Assembly (NCBI GenBank): GCA_009602735.1
Contig: WELA01009535.1
Span: forward strand, 808,534-872,533
Source: Mesotaenium endlicherianum
Lineage: Eukaryota; Streptophyta; Zygnematophyceae; Zygnematales; Mesotaeniaceae
Length of the DNA: 64,000 nucleotides
Direction: 5' to 3'
The notes beneath the pieces were generated by a model. The model was not told the origin of the DNA and searched no databases. It worked only from the letters and a program-made list of their open reading frames with translations. Positions 24,578-35,576 of the stretch are shown here, in pieces (position 1 is the first letter of the stretch; every line of letters starts with the position of its first letter). A program made the translations under genes and the position numbers.

Positions 24578-25851
24578 TTGGAGGGGGATGCGACAGTTAG
24601 TGACAGTTGTGACAGGCAGCCCACCTTTAAATTTAAGTTGGAGGGAGTGGTAGTCTCTGATCACCATATTACCCACTCAACCTGCGCTCACACTCACTTG
24701 CTCTCCAACTCAATTTTCCCTTATATTCACTCACACCAGGTATTCCACACTAGGAACTCTCCCGATCGCGTTCCTCTTCATCAAGGGCACTCAGTAGCGG
24801 CAAAATATCATGACTTCACTGACTGCATTGTGTTTATGATTGAGCAGGATGACTCAAAAGTCGGAGCTCAAGAGGAAGAGAAGGGCGGAAGAGGCACATG
24901 CAGAAAAGCTGGAGAGGAGGCCAAGAAAGCAGAGGAGAAGAAGCAAGCTGAGGAGAAGCGGAAGCAGCAGGCTGAAGAAGAAGAACAGAGGAGAATCAGC
25001 AGCTACCGCTACACGGTGCTGGGCAAGGGCTTTGGTCTACTGGAGGAGGCCTTCAAGTATGCCCAGAGAAGTCGCAGTGAGTCGCAGAAGGAAATCCTCA
25101 AGAGGGAAGGGGAGACATCCGAAAACTTTGACAAGTATACAGAGGTCGGCACAGGGCTCCTCCTCTACCACGATTACGCGAGGATGGTAGGATATACGGT
25201 AAGAGAGGCCAAGGCAATGGCCCAGGTGAACGAAGCAGGGGCTGTCTCGATTTCTGGTATCTGGGGGGAAGATAGGGTCATCAGGATGATCCCCATGGAC
25301 GCGGACAGCTTCAAGGACTCAACACCCCACAACAGGTTCAAGGCCATGTACAATGAGGTGGAGAGGAGGAGCTGGGAATTCATGGCCAGGGAAACCAGNA
25401 TGGCCAAAGAAACCAGTCAGCTGGAGTTTGCAAGGCACTGGTACCCTTGTACTCTCAAAAAGACAGACGCTGCCTTCTTCCAAAAGCCCACCGATTGGCG
25501 GTGGATGACCATCAACATGAGGGACCAGCAGAATGACAGGGCGACGGATGAGGATTTCCTGACAGACCTAAACGTGAACATAGTATTGCCCCCTCACATT
25601 GCGGCTTGGGATCCAAGATTGGATGGAGTCAGAGACTGCATGAGCCAAGAGATGCAGGGGGACAGAAGCAGGGCCCGAGAGTCATTCTCCAAAGGGAAGC
25701 ACGCTTATGCCAAATGGGCAAGTAAGCAGGGGGAAAAGGACCTCTATGCGGTCCGGACTCAGCAGCCCCCACCAGCACCCAAAAGGGGAAGGTCAGTAGG
25801 ATATTCTTTTTCTCGGGAAGAGCTGGAGCAGCTGACAAAGGAGACCCCAGA
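24578..25851 (+). pseudogene. Chromovirus copy 2 extra ORF, interrupted by copy 3
   Basis: Same protein family as 16103-17422, with the YARMVGYTVREAK, YNEVERRSWEF and LPPHIAAW blocks. A shorter coiled coil precedes them. The ORF is entered by the 5' LTR of copy 3 at 25852. Confidence 0.75.
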
Positions 25852-26596
25852 TGTAATGAATCAGTATATTAGTAGATATAATATTCAGTTAAATATAATA
25901 GTTAATTTAGTTCAGCCTGCTGGACTTTAGTTAGTAGTCAGTCTGCTGAACTTTAGTTAGTAATCAGTCTGCTGGACTTTACATAATTATCAGTTTAATG
26001 ACTCGGCCAAAAGCAGCAGGCTGAAGTCAACTTAAGTCAGCTTGCTGACACATTCTTTGACAGCCAGCTGACTTCCGTGCTCGGTAGCAGCGAACTGCCT
26101 CGATATGCATCTAAGTGTGGTATGCTAGATGAATGGCCAGATGACATCCCTATGATGGATGGCTATTCGGGATGATGGGAGATGGCGGTGGATTTGGTTA
26201 ACCGAGGTCCTACCAACGTGGTTAACTCCCGGGTAGGCGGTGCCATCGCACTGACCGTTGAACAGTAAACTCATTCCATGTACATATGCTAGGCATTGCT
26301 CTCGAGTTCGGCATTCGGAAACGAGGCCAACTCTCTTGTACAGCTTACTGAGAGAGATCTGAATCCAAGGCGAGAAGCCATTGATACGCACTGTCTTCTA
26401 ACCTTGCTTATGTATGAGTTTACTGATTTGCATCATTGATGCTAGTTTACTCGCATTTGACTTACGAGTATTATTCCCTGCTAGTGTATTGTCCTTTGCC
26501 GTTTAACTAGTTAACGGAAATACCATAAAGATTACTTGCTGATATAAAGATCTTTATTAATTGTTAATCGCCTATTTGGTAAGTCGATTCATTTCA
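25852..26596 (+). repeat. Chromovirus copy 3, 5' LTR
   Basis: 745 bp, begins TGTAATGAATC and ends GATTCATTTCA. It is preceded directly by the coding sequence of the copy 2 extra ORF, which shows insertion, not a shared tandem LTR. Confidence 0.9.
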
Positions 26597-26630
26597 GTGG
26601 TATCGGAGCAGTTATCACAGTCTTCTTTGT

Positions 26631-28109
26631 ATGGTAAGGACAAGGTCTCAAACTAGCAACTCCCGAGACATGGAGAACCAGGATAACGAGAATGTCGAAA
26701 ACCAGGCGGAAAGCCATGTAGCGGGAAACCGTACCTATTCGGAAGCAGTAGCGGATACTGCAGCTAGGGAGGCAGCAGATGAGGCAGCTGCTATTGCCTC
26801 AGTCGCAGCTCAGCAAGCTGAGGAGGAGATAGCCAGACTAGAAGCTGAACAAGTAGCAAAGGCCGCTGAAGATATACAAAGGAGGGAAGGACAGCCAGCT
26901 GACGAGCGCACTGTTGAAGAACTTATGGCATCAAGGGCCAATGTTCTGAACCCACCTCCTGCCGTACAACTCAATGTACCCCTAGGTCAAATACGTGACC
27001 GGCTGAATGCGGCAGGAATTGCTGCTGCAGGAGCAAGAGGGATTGTTGAGGACACTACTCAGCGAGTAGATGCCAATGCTGCTGCTGCATTTGCTAATCT
27101 ACCACCCCAAAATGTAGACTTGGGAGCATTGTTCGTTCAGATGCAGTCGCAAATGGCGACCATGTATCAGTCCCAGCAGGAGGACAAAAGAATCATAATG
27201 TCCCTACTCCGGGACAGAGACCAACTGGGGTCTCACACCACTAGTGGTGGTGGCCGAGGGCCTAGTAAGCCCAAGCCGAAACCTCCCCAGGACTATGATC
27301 CTGAGGGAAACAGAAAATATTACCTGATCAAGTTTCTCGCGGATGTTGAGCAGTGGCTGGAGAACTACCCAGAACTGCAAGATTACGAGAAGGTCAGGCA
27401 CACCGGTGCGCTACTGAAAGGCAGTGCCGCAGACTGGTGGCTTTACTGGAAGGAAGAGCGTAAGGCTCGGCAACTCGGTGACCCTACGTGGGTAGAGTTT
27501 GTCGAGAAGTTGCATGAGAAGTTTGATGTCATCAACCAGCAGGAGAAAGCTATCTATGCGATGATCTCCCTGACACTGAAGCAGACCACTTCAGTTGCTG
27601 AGTTTGCTCAAAAGTTCCAAGAGAACATGATGAAGCAGCCTGATTTGCCAGAACGGTATAGGATAGCATACTTCAGGTATGGCTTGAAATCCGAGGTCTC
27701 TGGTCATTTTGCTGAGAAAAAGTATGAGAAACTGGCTGACTTGATCCAGGATGCTGACGCCTGGGATCAGCAGCAGTTCAATCACAAGCGCCAGAGTAAC
27801 GCTTTGGTGTCTAAGATTGTCAAAAAGCCCCACGGTTCCTACAATGCAGTTGAAGGAGACCAGGCTGAGGATAATCAGGGTGATGAATATGAGTATGAGT
27901 ACAATGCTATTCAGTCTAGAGGTAGAGGTGGTCCCTCTCGAGGTGGCTATGGAAGGGGTGGTGGTAGGACTAAGCCGAGACCAGCCTCAGCAAAATCTAC
28001 TTGCTACCATTGTCAGCAGAAAGGCCACTACAGAGAACAGTGTCCGGTCAAGCACCTGCCTAAGGTCGAGAGAAAAGACCAGCCTTTAAAAGACAGCAAC
28101 AGTCAGTAA
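26631..28109 (+). CDS. Chromovirus copy 3 gag (looks whole)
   Basis: 492 residues. Residues 1-150 are Ala/Glu-rich and helical; about 220-400 form the retrotransposon gag domain with [19 protein letters not shown]; about 425-450 are Gly/Arg-rich; one zinc knuckle, [14 protein letters not shown], lies near residue 460. Gag forms the particle that packages the RNA. It ends 69 bases before the pol ATG, which lies in another frame, so pol expression needs frame change or separate initiation as in related elements. Confidence 0.9.
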   Translation: MVRTRSQTSNSRDMENQDNENVENQAESHVAGNRTYSEAVADTAAREAADEAAAIASVAAQQAEEEIARLEAEQVAKAAEDIQRREGQPADERTVEELMASRANVLNPPPAVQLNVPLGQIRDRLNAAGIAAAGARGIVEDTTQRVDANAAAAFANLPPQNVDLGALFVQMQSQMATMYQSQQEDKRIIMSLLRDRDQLGSHTTSGGGRGPSKPKPKPPQDYDPEGNRKYYLIKFLADVEQWLENYPELQDYEKVRHTGALLKGSAADWWLYWKEERKARQLGDPTWVEFVEKLHEKFDVINQQEKAIYAMISLTLKQTTSVAEFAQKFQENMMKQPDLPERYRIAYFRYGLKSEVSGHFAEKKYEKLADLIQDADAWDQQQFNHKRQSNALVSKIVKKPHGSYNAVEGDQAEDNQGDEYEYEYNAIQSRGRGGPSRGGYGRGGGRTKPRPASAKSTCYHCQQKGHYREQCPVKHLPKVERKDQPLKDSNSQ

Positions 28110-28177
28110 TCCAGTCTACTGACTGTGAGGATGCTAGAGATAGTGAGTCGTCACTAGCTGCCCTCGTAGCAGGTATT

Positions 28178-31100
28178 ATGGGTCCTGCTGAACTGGATTC
28201 ACTATGCATGCCTGACAAACAGATAAAGGAGACCATCAGCAATATAGACGTCCAGAGAGTGCACACTCTGGATGCTCTTGTTCCACCTGATGTCCAACAT
28301 TTCTTTGCTACGTCAGGAGAACAATGCGAAAGTCAGGAAAAGACAGTCCCCCCTATCCTACTGCATTGCATGATTGCAGGTAGGAAGGTGAGGGCATTTG
28401 TTGACGGAGGGGCGTCACATACTTTTATCCACAAGGACTTAGTTAAGCGGCTAAGGCTGCCTACTGTCACCCAAGGGAATAGAAAAATATTCCTTGGAGA
28501 TGCCTCAAGTATCCCGGGAGGAGTTATAACCAAGCCTATTGAGGTCCAGTTAGGTTCTGGCATTGCAGTTCTAACTGAAACGCTTACATTTGAGGTACTC
28601 AACACTGGCTTTTATGATCTCGTGCTAGGCAGGTCCTGGCTTAATAGACATCAAGCTGAAGTGTGTTGGAGCAGAGGTACAGTTAAAGTGAGAGGAGCCA
28701 GTGATGGGCAGACTGACTTGGCACCCACCAGTGCTCTTCCTCTTGTCCTGTGTGGATGGCAAATGAAGGAAAAGAAGAGGCTTCCAGAAGGATGCAAGTT
28801 GCTGAATGCAATGGAGTTCGTCAAAAGCTGGAACCAGAAGGAAGACAGAATGTTCTGTCTGCTGCTAAGAGAGGTACCTCCTCAACCTGAAGAAGTGGTT
28901 GAGAAAAAGGTACACCCTCCGGAACACCCTACTGCTGCAAACATTGTTGCTCAGTACACGGATGTGTTTAATATGCCTCCAGGACTACCCCCTAAGCGGG
29001 AAGTGGATCATAGGATTGATTTATTACCTGGTAGCCAGCCACCCTGGCAATGCACGTATGGCTTGTCTTATTTGGAGAGTGAGGAGTTGAAAACACAGAT
29101 TGCAGAACTGGAGGAAAATGGTTACATTTCTCCCAGTAAATCACCGTACGGCGCACCTATCCTATTTGTTAAGAAAAAGGATGGCAGTATGCGGATGTGT
29201 GTGGATTACAGAGCCCTGAACAGAATTACAGTAAAGAACAAGTATGCTTTACCCAGAATCGAGGACTTGCTTGATACCCTGTCTGGCGCTAAGGTGTTCA
29301 GTAAGATAGATCTCAAGAGTGGTTATCATCAAATCAGAATTGCTGAGGGGGATGAACACAAGACTGCTTTCCGCACACGTTATGGACACTATGAGTTCAA
29401 CGTGATGCCATTTGGACTGACTAATGCTCCTGCTACCTTTATGGGTGCTATGAATGACATTTTCAGACCTTATTTGGATAAGTTTGTGCAAGTTTTCCTG
29501 GATGATATTTTAATTTTCTCTAAAGATGAAGCTCAGCACACTGAACACTTAAAGAAAGTGCTGGACACTCTGCGGAAAAATCACTTGTATGCTAAAATGA
29601 GCAAGTGTGATTTCTTTAAGGAAAGTATTGAATTCTTAGGCCACGTTGTCAGTAAAGAGGGCATCAGTGTGGATCCTAAGAAAGTCCAGACCATAAGGGA
29701 CTGGCCAGTACCACAGTCTGTCTCTGAAGTTAGATCCTTCCTCGGGTTGGCTAACTACTATAGGAGATTTATTGAGAATTATTCCACAAAGGCCAGTAAA
29801 CTGACTGACCTTACTAAGAAAGACATCGGGTATGTGTGGGGGGAAGAGCAGCAGGCTGCCTTCCAGACCCTTAAAGATGCCCTTTGTTCTGCCCCAGTGC
29901 TAGCCGTGTATGACCCCAGCAAACCGGTGCAGGTGGTTACTGATGCCTCTGATTTTGCCATGGGTGCTATTTTGTTGCAGCCTGCTGACAAAACCACAAA
30001 GGATGGTAAGGTACGGCAGGAGTGGCATCCTGTGTTGTATGAGTCTATGAAATTTAATCCAGCGGAGATTAATTACTCAGTGCATGATAAAGAGCTGCTA
30101 GCTATCATTCATGTACTCAAACAGTGGAGAGCATACTTACATGGTAAAGCTTTTAAGGTGATTACAGATCATCTAGCTCTGACCCACTTTCAGAAGAAGT
30201 CCAAGCTGTCGAGGAGGGAGAACCGCTGGAGCCAGATGCTGGAGCAGTTCCAAGTCCAGATCGACTACAAACCAGGGAAGTTGAATCCTGCTGATGCACT
30301 CTCTAGAAGACCTGACTTGCAAGAAAGGAACTTTAGTCAGCATACTGTAGATAAAGTCCTGTGTGCACTCACTTCACTAAAGGTGAAAAAGTCCTTCCTT
30401 GAACAACTTAGGAAAGCCTACCTTTCTGACCCAACATTTGAGCCCAGCCCCACTACTGGTGTGTGTCGTGCTACTGCACTCGGGTATAAGCTCAAGGGAG
30501 GGGTCTGGGTGACTGAAACCACTTCAGGCAGGCTGAAGCTGGTCATTCCTAATAACTTGGAAATAAGGTCTCTCTTACTGAGTCAAGCTCATGACAGTCT
30601 CCTGGGTGGACATTTGGGGCAGGCCAAAACTGTTGGCAAACTGGCAAAACATTATCATTGGGAGGGGTTACCCCGGGAGGTCTTGAAATATGTCAAGTCC
30701 TGTGACCAGTGTCAGAGAAATAAGTCTCGGCACACACCACCCGGAGGTCTCTTGCAACCGCTACCCATCCCAGCGGGACGCTGGGAAACTATATCCATGG
30801 ACTGGGTGGTCTCACTACCAAGAACTGCCAACGGGCATGATTCAATACTGGTAGTCGTGGATAAACTGACAAAAATGGTCATTTTTATCCCCACAACTGT
30901 CAAAGTGACTGCACTCGAAACAGCGAGACAGTTTTACAACCATGTAGTATGCCAACATGGGCTCCCTTCTAATATCATCTCAGACAGAGACTCAAAATTC
31001 ACCTCTAAGTTCTGGAGAGCTTTAATGGGGTTAATGGGAGTCAAACAGCTGCTCAGCACAGCAAACCACCCTCAGACTGATGGGCAGACTGAAAGAACTA

Positions 31101-31894
31101 ACCGAGTTCTGCAGGAGGTGCTGAGAGCATATATTAACCAAAAACAAGATAATTGGGATGACCTGTTGCCTCAAATTCAGTTTGCGGTCAACAGTGCGGT
31201 GCACGCGTCAACGGGCAAAACTCCTTTTGAACTCAGCCTGGGTAGAGTCCCTAAGTCTCCTCTAGATGTGCTAGGGGAATCTTTAACTCACCCTGAAGGG
31301 ATTGACAACCCGGTCTCCCTCCAGTTAACTCAGGAGTTTGCTGACACCCTGTCAGAAGTCCAACGAAACTTGCACACGGCCCAAGAAAACCAACAAAAAT
31401 ACGCTAATCAACACCGTCGGGAACTGACATTTTCCAAGGGGGATTTAGTCAAACTGCATTCTCAGCACCTGTACCTCCCTGGTGTGGTCAAGAAAAAGCT
31501 TGGCCCTGTCTGGGTCGGTCCATATTCGGTGGTCCGTCGTGTCGGTCAGAATGCTTACAAACTGAACATGTCAGCTGAATACAAGGGGCACCCGGTCTTT
31601 AATGTCTCCTTCCTGGAACCGTACATCAAAGGTGATACACTGTTCACAGGTCGGTTCCCTGTCCAACCGGGACCGGTCCCCGCTGTCCGGGACGGCGACC
31701 CTGAGGAATATGAGGTCGATGAGATTTTAGACGCTCGCTCGGTCCGTCGATCGTCTAAATATGTCATGAAATACCTCATTCGATGGAAGGGTTACGATGC
31801 CTCTGGGGACACTTGGGAGTTTAAGGACCACTTGACCAATGCCAAAGGGGCGTTGACACGGTTCCACCTTCGGGCCGCTGGAGTCCCTCCATAA
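28178..31894 (+). CDS. Chromovirus copy 3 pol: PR-RT-RNase H-integrase-chromodomain (looks whole)
   Basis: 1238 residues. Protease motif [11 protein letters not shown] near residue 75 (DGG where many have DTG or DSG). Reverse transcriptase about 330-500, with [12 protein letters not shown] and FLDDILIFS near 441. RNase H about 590-700 ([10 protein letters not shown]). HHCC zinc region about 805-850. DDE integrase about 860-1010 with DWVVSLP, SDRDSKF and [16 protein letters not shown]-like tail, then a chromodomain about 1175-1230 with [15 protein letters not shown] and TWEF. The aromatic residues of the chromodomain cage suggest a methyl-lysine reader. Length and order fit the chromovirus clade of Ty3/gypsy. 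Confidence 0.93.
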   Translation: MGPAELDSLCMPDKQIKETISNIDVQRVHTLDALVPPDVQHFFATSGEQCESQEKTVPPILLHCMIAGRKVRAFVDGGASHTFIHKDLVKRLRLPTVTQGNRKIFLGDASSIPGGVITKPIEVQLGSGIAVLTETLTFEVLNTGFYDLVLGRSWLNRHQAEVCWSRGTVKVRGASDGQTDLAPTSALPLVLCGWQMKEKKRLPEGCKLLNAMEFVKSWNQKEDRMFCLLLREVPPQPEEVVEKKVHPPEHPTAANIVAQYTDVFNMPPGLPPKREVDHRIDLLPGSQPPWQCTYGLSYLESEELKTQIAELEENGYISPSKSPYGAPILFVKKKDGSMRMCVDYRALNRITVKNKYALPRIEDLLDTLSGAKVFSKIDLKSGYHQIRIAEGDEHKTAFRTRYGHYEFNVMPFGLTNAPATFMGAMNDIFRPYLDKFVQVFLDDILIFSKDEAQHTEHLKKVLDTLRKNHLYAKMSKCDFFKESIEFLGHVVSKEGISVDPKKVQTIRDWPVPQSVSEVRSFLGLANYYRRFIENYSTKASKLTDLTKKDIGYVWGEEQQAAFQTLKDALCSAPVLAVYDPSKPVQVVTDASDFAMGAILLQPADKTTKDGKVRQEWHPVLYESMKFNPAEINYSVHDKELLAIIHVLKQWRAYLHGKAFKVITDHLALTHFQKKSKLSRRENRWSQMLEQFQVQIDYKPGKLNPADALSRRPDLQERNFSQHTVDKVLCALTSLKVKKSFLEQLRKAYLSDPTFEPSPTTGVCRATALGYKLKGGVWVTETTSGRLKLVIPNNLEIRSLLLSQAHDSLLGGHLGQAKTVGKLAKHYHWEGLPREVLKYVKSCDQCQRNKSRHTPPGGLLQPLPIPAGRWETISMDWVVSLPRTANGHDSILVVVDKLTKMVIFIPTTVKVTALETARQFYNHVVCQHGLPSNIISDRDSKFTSKFWRALMGLMGVKQLLSTANHPQTDGQTERTNRVLQEVLRAYINQKQDNWDDLLPQIQFAVNSAVHASTGKTPFELSLGRVPKSPLDVLGESLTHPEGIDNPVSLQLTQEFADTLSEVQRNLHTAQENQQKYANQHRRELTFSKGDLVKLHSQHLYLPGVVKKKLGPVWVGPYSVVRRVGQNAYKLNMSAEYKGHPVFNVSFLEPYIKGDTLFTGRFPVQPGPVPAVRDGDPEEYEVDEILDARSVRRSSKYVMKYLIRWKGYDASGDTWEFKDHLTNAKGALTRFHLRAAGVPP

Positions 31895-32161
31895 CTGTCA
31901 TTTCAGTTGACACGGGAAGGTGACAGGCGGTCCTGTCTCCATTTAAGTTGGAGGGGAAAATATATGACAGTTAGTGAGCGAGAGCGATAAAAACACACTC
32001 ATACGTTTATGTGTAGCGCATCGCAACTACGTCAACTTTTAGCAATCATCCTGTAAGGTAAACAGCAGCGAAGCCACTATACTAAATACTAACATACTTC
32101 CTGCAATCCCTATGACAAAGGTCCATATCCTACTAACTTGTGCCCTGGTTACATGTGCAGG

Positions 32162-33314
32162 ATGGCGCCCACCACACAAAAGGAGGACAGAAAGCGCAAG
32201 GCAGAAGAAGCCAGGAGGACAATGGAGCAATACCAGAAGGAGCTGGCGGCGACGTCCCTCACCAGGAGAGAACAAGAAAGGGTCCGCAAGCAACAAGAGG
32301 CGGCAGAAGAGGCACAGAGGAAGAAGGATCAGGAAGCGGAAAACCTCAGGAAGGCTGAGGAGGAGAGACAGAAGAAACAGCAAGAAGAAGCGGCAGCGGC
32401 AGAAGAGGAGAAAAGAAAAAAGATTGAAGCGGACAGACAGAAGAGCTTGGCCACTTACAGGTATACTGTGGTGGGTGGCCAAAACTTCGATAACCTGAAG
32501 GAAGCATTGCTGGCAGCCCAGGAGATCAACAGGCTGGAACAGACAACACTGCTACAGAAGGAAGGAGCTACAGCACTGGACAGGTACATCGAGACACACA
32601 CCGGCGTGGTCCTTTACGAAGATTATGCTAAGATGGTGGGCTATACAGCAGAGCAGGCCCGGTATCTCGCAGATGATTCAGAGGACAAGCCGGTCCCCAT
32701 ACCGGGAATAGTGGGAGATCAGAGACTCATCCGGATGGTGAGCATGCGGCCCGATAGCTTTAAGGATACGGTATTCTACCTCACACTCCTGCCAGCTTAC
32801 AATGAAGTTGAGAGAAGGAGCTGGGAGTACTTGGCCAGGGAAGCAGGACAGCAGATGTTCTCTCCCCACTGGTTCCCGTGTAAACTGAGGAAGGCTGAGC
32901 ACGGACCCCAGTACTACCAGCAGCCAACAGACTGGAGGTGGATGACCGTCACAAATAAGAAGCAGGAGTGTGACCGAGCCCAACCGGATGACTTCCACTA
33001 TGGCCTAGACGGCTATCTCATCCTACCACCTCACATTGCCCCTTGGGACCCCAGGCTGAATGGATGCCTGAGCAATATGAATGCAGAGACCAAGGAACAT
33101 AGGAGAAGGGGAAGAGAGTACTTCTCTAAGGGAAAGCATGCCTTTGTCAAATGGGCAAAGAATGCAGGCAGGATAGATATCAGTAGGCTGAAGGCCAAGC
33201 AACCTCCAGCGCGCCCTAAGAAAGGGAGATCAGTAGACTACTCCATGTCTACTAGGGAGCAGGACGACTTAGTGGACGAGACCCCTACTCTCTCCGAGGA
33301 GGAGGATGAGGAGG
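32162..33314 (+). CDS. Chromovirus copy 3 extra ORF, divergent subtype, runs into gap
   Basis: Begins MAPTTQKEDRKRKAEEARRT. Residues about 10-105 are a strongly charged coiled coil. The globular part keeps the landmarks of copies 1 and 2 (RYTVVGG, YAKMVGYTAEQA, YNEVERRSWEYLAREAG, TDWRWMT, LPPHIAPWDPRLNG, KGKHAFVKWAK), but much of the rest differs. It ends in an acidic tract at the gap. The DNA between pol and this ORF also differs from copies 1 and 2. Function unknown. Confidence 0.7.
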
Positions 33315-33880
33315 NNNNNNNNNNNNNNNNNNNNNNNNNNNNNNNNNNNNNNNNNNNNNNNNNNNNNNNNNNNNNNNNNNNNNNNNNNNNNNNNNNNNNN
33401 NNNNNNNNNNNNNNNNNNNNNNNNNNNNNNNNNNNNNNNNNNNNNNNNNNNNNNNNNNNNNNNNNNNNNNNNNNNNNNNNNNNNNNNNNNNNNNNNNNNN
33501 NNNNNNNNNNNNNNNNNNNNNNNNNNNNNNNNNNNNNNNNNNNNNNNNNNNNNNNNNNNNNNNNNNNNNNNNNNNNNNNNNNNNNNNNNNNNNNNNNNNN
33601 NNNNNNNNNNNNNNNNNNNNNNNNNNNNNNNNNNNNNNNNNNNNNNNNNNNNNNNNNNNNNNNNNNNNNNNNNNNNNNNNNNNNNNNNNNNNNNNNNNNN
33701 NNNNNNNNNNNNNNNNNNNNNNNNNNNNNNNNNNNNNNNNNNNNNNNNNNNNNNNNNNNNNNNNNNNNNNNNNNNNNNNNNNNNNNNNNNNNNNNNNNNN
33801 NNNNNNNNNNNNNNNNNNNNNNNNNNNNNNNNNNNNNNNNNNNNNNNNNNNNNNNNNNNNNNNNNNNNNNNNNNNNNNNN
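33315..33880. other. Assembly gap (566 N)
   Basis: Unresolved sequence. By the nested layout it should hide the end of the copy 3 extra ORF, the copy 3 3' LTR, the rest of copy 2's extra ORF and the first half of the copy 2 3' LTR. That is more than 566 bases, so the gap length is probably nominal. Confidence 0.9.
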
Positions 33881-34200
33881 ATGTACATATGCTAGGCATT
33901 GCTCTCGAGTTCGGCATTTGGAAACGAGGCCAACTCTCTTGTACAGCTTACTGAGAGAGATCTGAATCCAAGGCGAGAAGCCATTGATACGCACTGTCTT
34001 CTAACCTTGCTTATGTATGAGTTTATTGATTTGCATTATTGATGCTAGTTTACTCTCATTTGACTGACGAGTATTATTCACAGCTAGTGTGTCGTCCTTT
34101 GCCGTTAAACCAGTTAACGGAAAATACCATAAAGATTACTTGCTGATATACAGATCTTTATTAATTGTTAATCGCCAATTTGGTAAGTCGATTCATTTCA
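33881..34200 (+). repeat. 3' LTR tail of chromovirus copy 2
   Basis: Last 320 bp of the LTR family, ending GATTCATTTCA at 34200. Diagnostic bases agree with the 5' LTR of copy 2 rather than copy 3. Confidence 0.8.
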
Positions 34201-34311
34201 GTTGTCCTTTGACCGTTTAACCAGTTAACGGAAAATACCATAAAGATTACTTGCTGATATAAAGATCTTTATTAATTGTTAATTGCCTATTTGGTAAGTC
34301 GATTCATTTCA
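34201..34311 (+). repeat. 3' LTR of chromovirus copy 1, remainder
   Basis: It continues the LTR interrupted at 18511 and ends TTTCA at 34311, followed by the TSD atcgt. With 17899-18511, less the duplicated pentamer, it gives about 719 bp against 721 bp for the 5' LTR. Confidence 0.85.
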
Positions 34312-34316
34312 ATCGT

Positions 34317-35570
34317 CAACTTGGCAAAACTCAACACCGACAATGAAGGAGAGATGTCACCACCCAGAGTGGAGAAATCAGTTGAAGATGCGGCAGAGTT
34401 GCTATACCTTCCAGGGTTTGACCTACCGACAGTCACAAATGAGAAGGAGATTCAGGAAGCATTTCCACGTTTTCCTACCCCAGAATTGGATGTATTGGAA
34501 CTACAAGAACTCAGAACGGATAACTGGGTGAACGACCAATTGATCATGGAGGGACCCAGCCCGGCTGATCTTTACAACGATCTAAGGTCGCCTACATCAA
34601 GCACTCCAACCGACAGACTGCTAGTTTCAGAAGCTACCCACATCAGCTTCAACAGCCGCAAGAAGTGGCTGCATAGACCGCTAAGGTGGAGCCAACACAA
34701 GGAAATTCTCACAGGCGCGCAAGCAGACCAAGAAAGATTGCCCGGGAAGGGAATGGACCTTTCAGGCCGATGCTGATACGTTACCTCAGGTACAGGGGAA
34801 CAGCTCAGAGAGAAGGGGTTCTGAAAGGAACCACGGCTCCTCCTCCGCTACCTATCCTAGAGATTCTGCAGAGAGAGGGAGAGGATGGCTTAATTCGCAA
34901 AGCCATGACTTTGGGAATTCACATTCCCATGGTGCGCCCTTCAACCACTGGAACGTGGGAGAAAGACAGTTCAGCTCCCAGGATACCTGCAGTGTCGGAA
35001 AAGGAACTGGTAGAGCTAAGAAGCACCATAAGCCGCTTGACAGCAGAAAATGCTGTATACGCACAACTGGCTGCGGCCCAAAGATCGCAGACTATGACGC
35101 AAGCATGGACGGTTACGCCACCAGTCAGGGAGGAGTTTGGCACAACCGTTGCGCGCATAGCTACCATTGAGCGCGAATGGGGTTGGACAATCGACCCCAG
35201 AGTAGATCCAGCATGGTGGCCTTTGCCAAACCCACCCCCACCACGTGAAGAAGGAGGAACTGGGACCATTTGAACTGCGGCTGATGAAGAAAGATTTTTG
35301 AGGCAGCCCATCCGGAGGCGCCTGACCTACGCCTCGCAGCCAGAAAGGCGACAATCTATCGGGAAAGGTAAGAGGCCTAAGAAGCAGGCCGCCAAGCCTG
35401 AGATAGCGGAGGAGCAAGCTGCGAAGCCTGCCACTCCACCGCCTAACAATCAGGCAGGAAAGCCTGAAGGCCAAGATGAGGGCGGAAAGCCCCCACCCGG
35501 ACCCAAAAAGTAGCAACTACTGGATGCCTGTGTTGGGGAAAAGCAGCCAGCAACTGAGGTCTTCACCATT
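34317..35570 (+). pseudogene. Element A, resumed: region before reverse transcriptase
   Basis: Sequence of element A continues after the nested chromoviruses. The encoded protein is acidic at first (LYLPGFDLPTV, FPTPELDVLELQ), then charged and Pro/Lys-rich (about 35380-35510). No domain was recognised; it may be a spacer between methyltransferase and polymerase. Broken fossil. Confidence 0.5.
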
Positions 35571-35576
35571 GGAAAT

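Larger units (their letters stand above)
25852..33314 (+). mobile_element. Chromovirus copy 3, inserted in the extra ORF of copy 2; 3' end hidden by gap
   Basis: 5' LTR 25852-26596, primer site at 26598, gag 26631-28109, pol 28178-31894, extra ORF 32162 to the gap. Gag and pol look whole, so this is the youngest element in the nest. Its 3' LTR is not seen and should lie in the run of N. The extra ORF is of a different subtype from copies 1 and 2. Confidence 0.85.
18512..34200 (+). mobile_element. Chromovirus copy 2, inserted in the 3' LTR of copy 1
   Basis: 5' LTR 18512-19233, then gag, pol, chromodomain and the extra ORF, which is entered by copy 3 at 25852. The LTR tail at 33881-34200 closes it: at three sites where the 5' LTRs of copies 2 and 3 differ (GCATTATTG, TATTCAC, ACCAGTTAAC) the tail agrees with copy 2. 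The remainder of its extra ORF is probably hidden in the gap 33315-33880. Broken at a few places. Confidence 0.8.
9192..34311 (+). mobile_element. Chromovirus copy 1 (Ty3/gypsy), inserted in element A
   Basis: It is flanked by the 5-bp TSD atcgt (9187-9191 and 34312-34316). LTRs run TG...CA: 5' LTR 9192-9912, 3' LTR 17899-18511 continued at 34201-34311 after interruption by copy 2. Order: gag, protease, RT, RNase H, integrase, chromodomain, extra ORF. Over the first about 290 bp the two LTRs differ at roughly 5% of sites by eye, so it is the oldest of the three chromoviruses. It is broken many times and rearranged within pol. Confidence 0.9.

Noticed and set aside
18512-34200. Tandem array of two chromoviruses sharing a middle LTR
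   Set aside because: The middle LTR starts inside an ORF of copy 2, not after a polypurine tract, and the terminal LTR tail matches copy 2; nested insertion fits better.
9192-34311. Extra ORF of the chromoviruses as an envelope gene
   Set aside because: No signal peptide, membrane segment or cleavage site; it is a charged coiled-coil protein.
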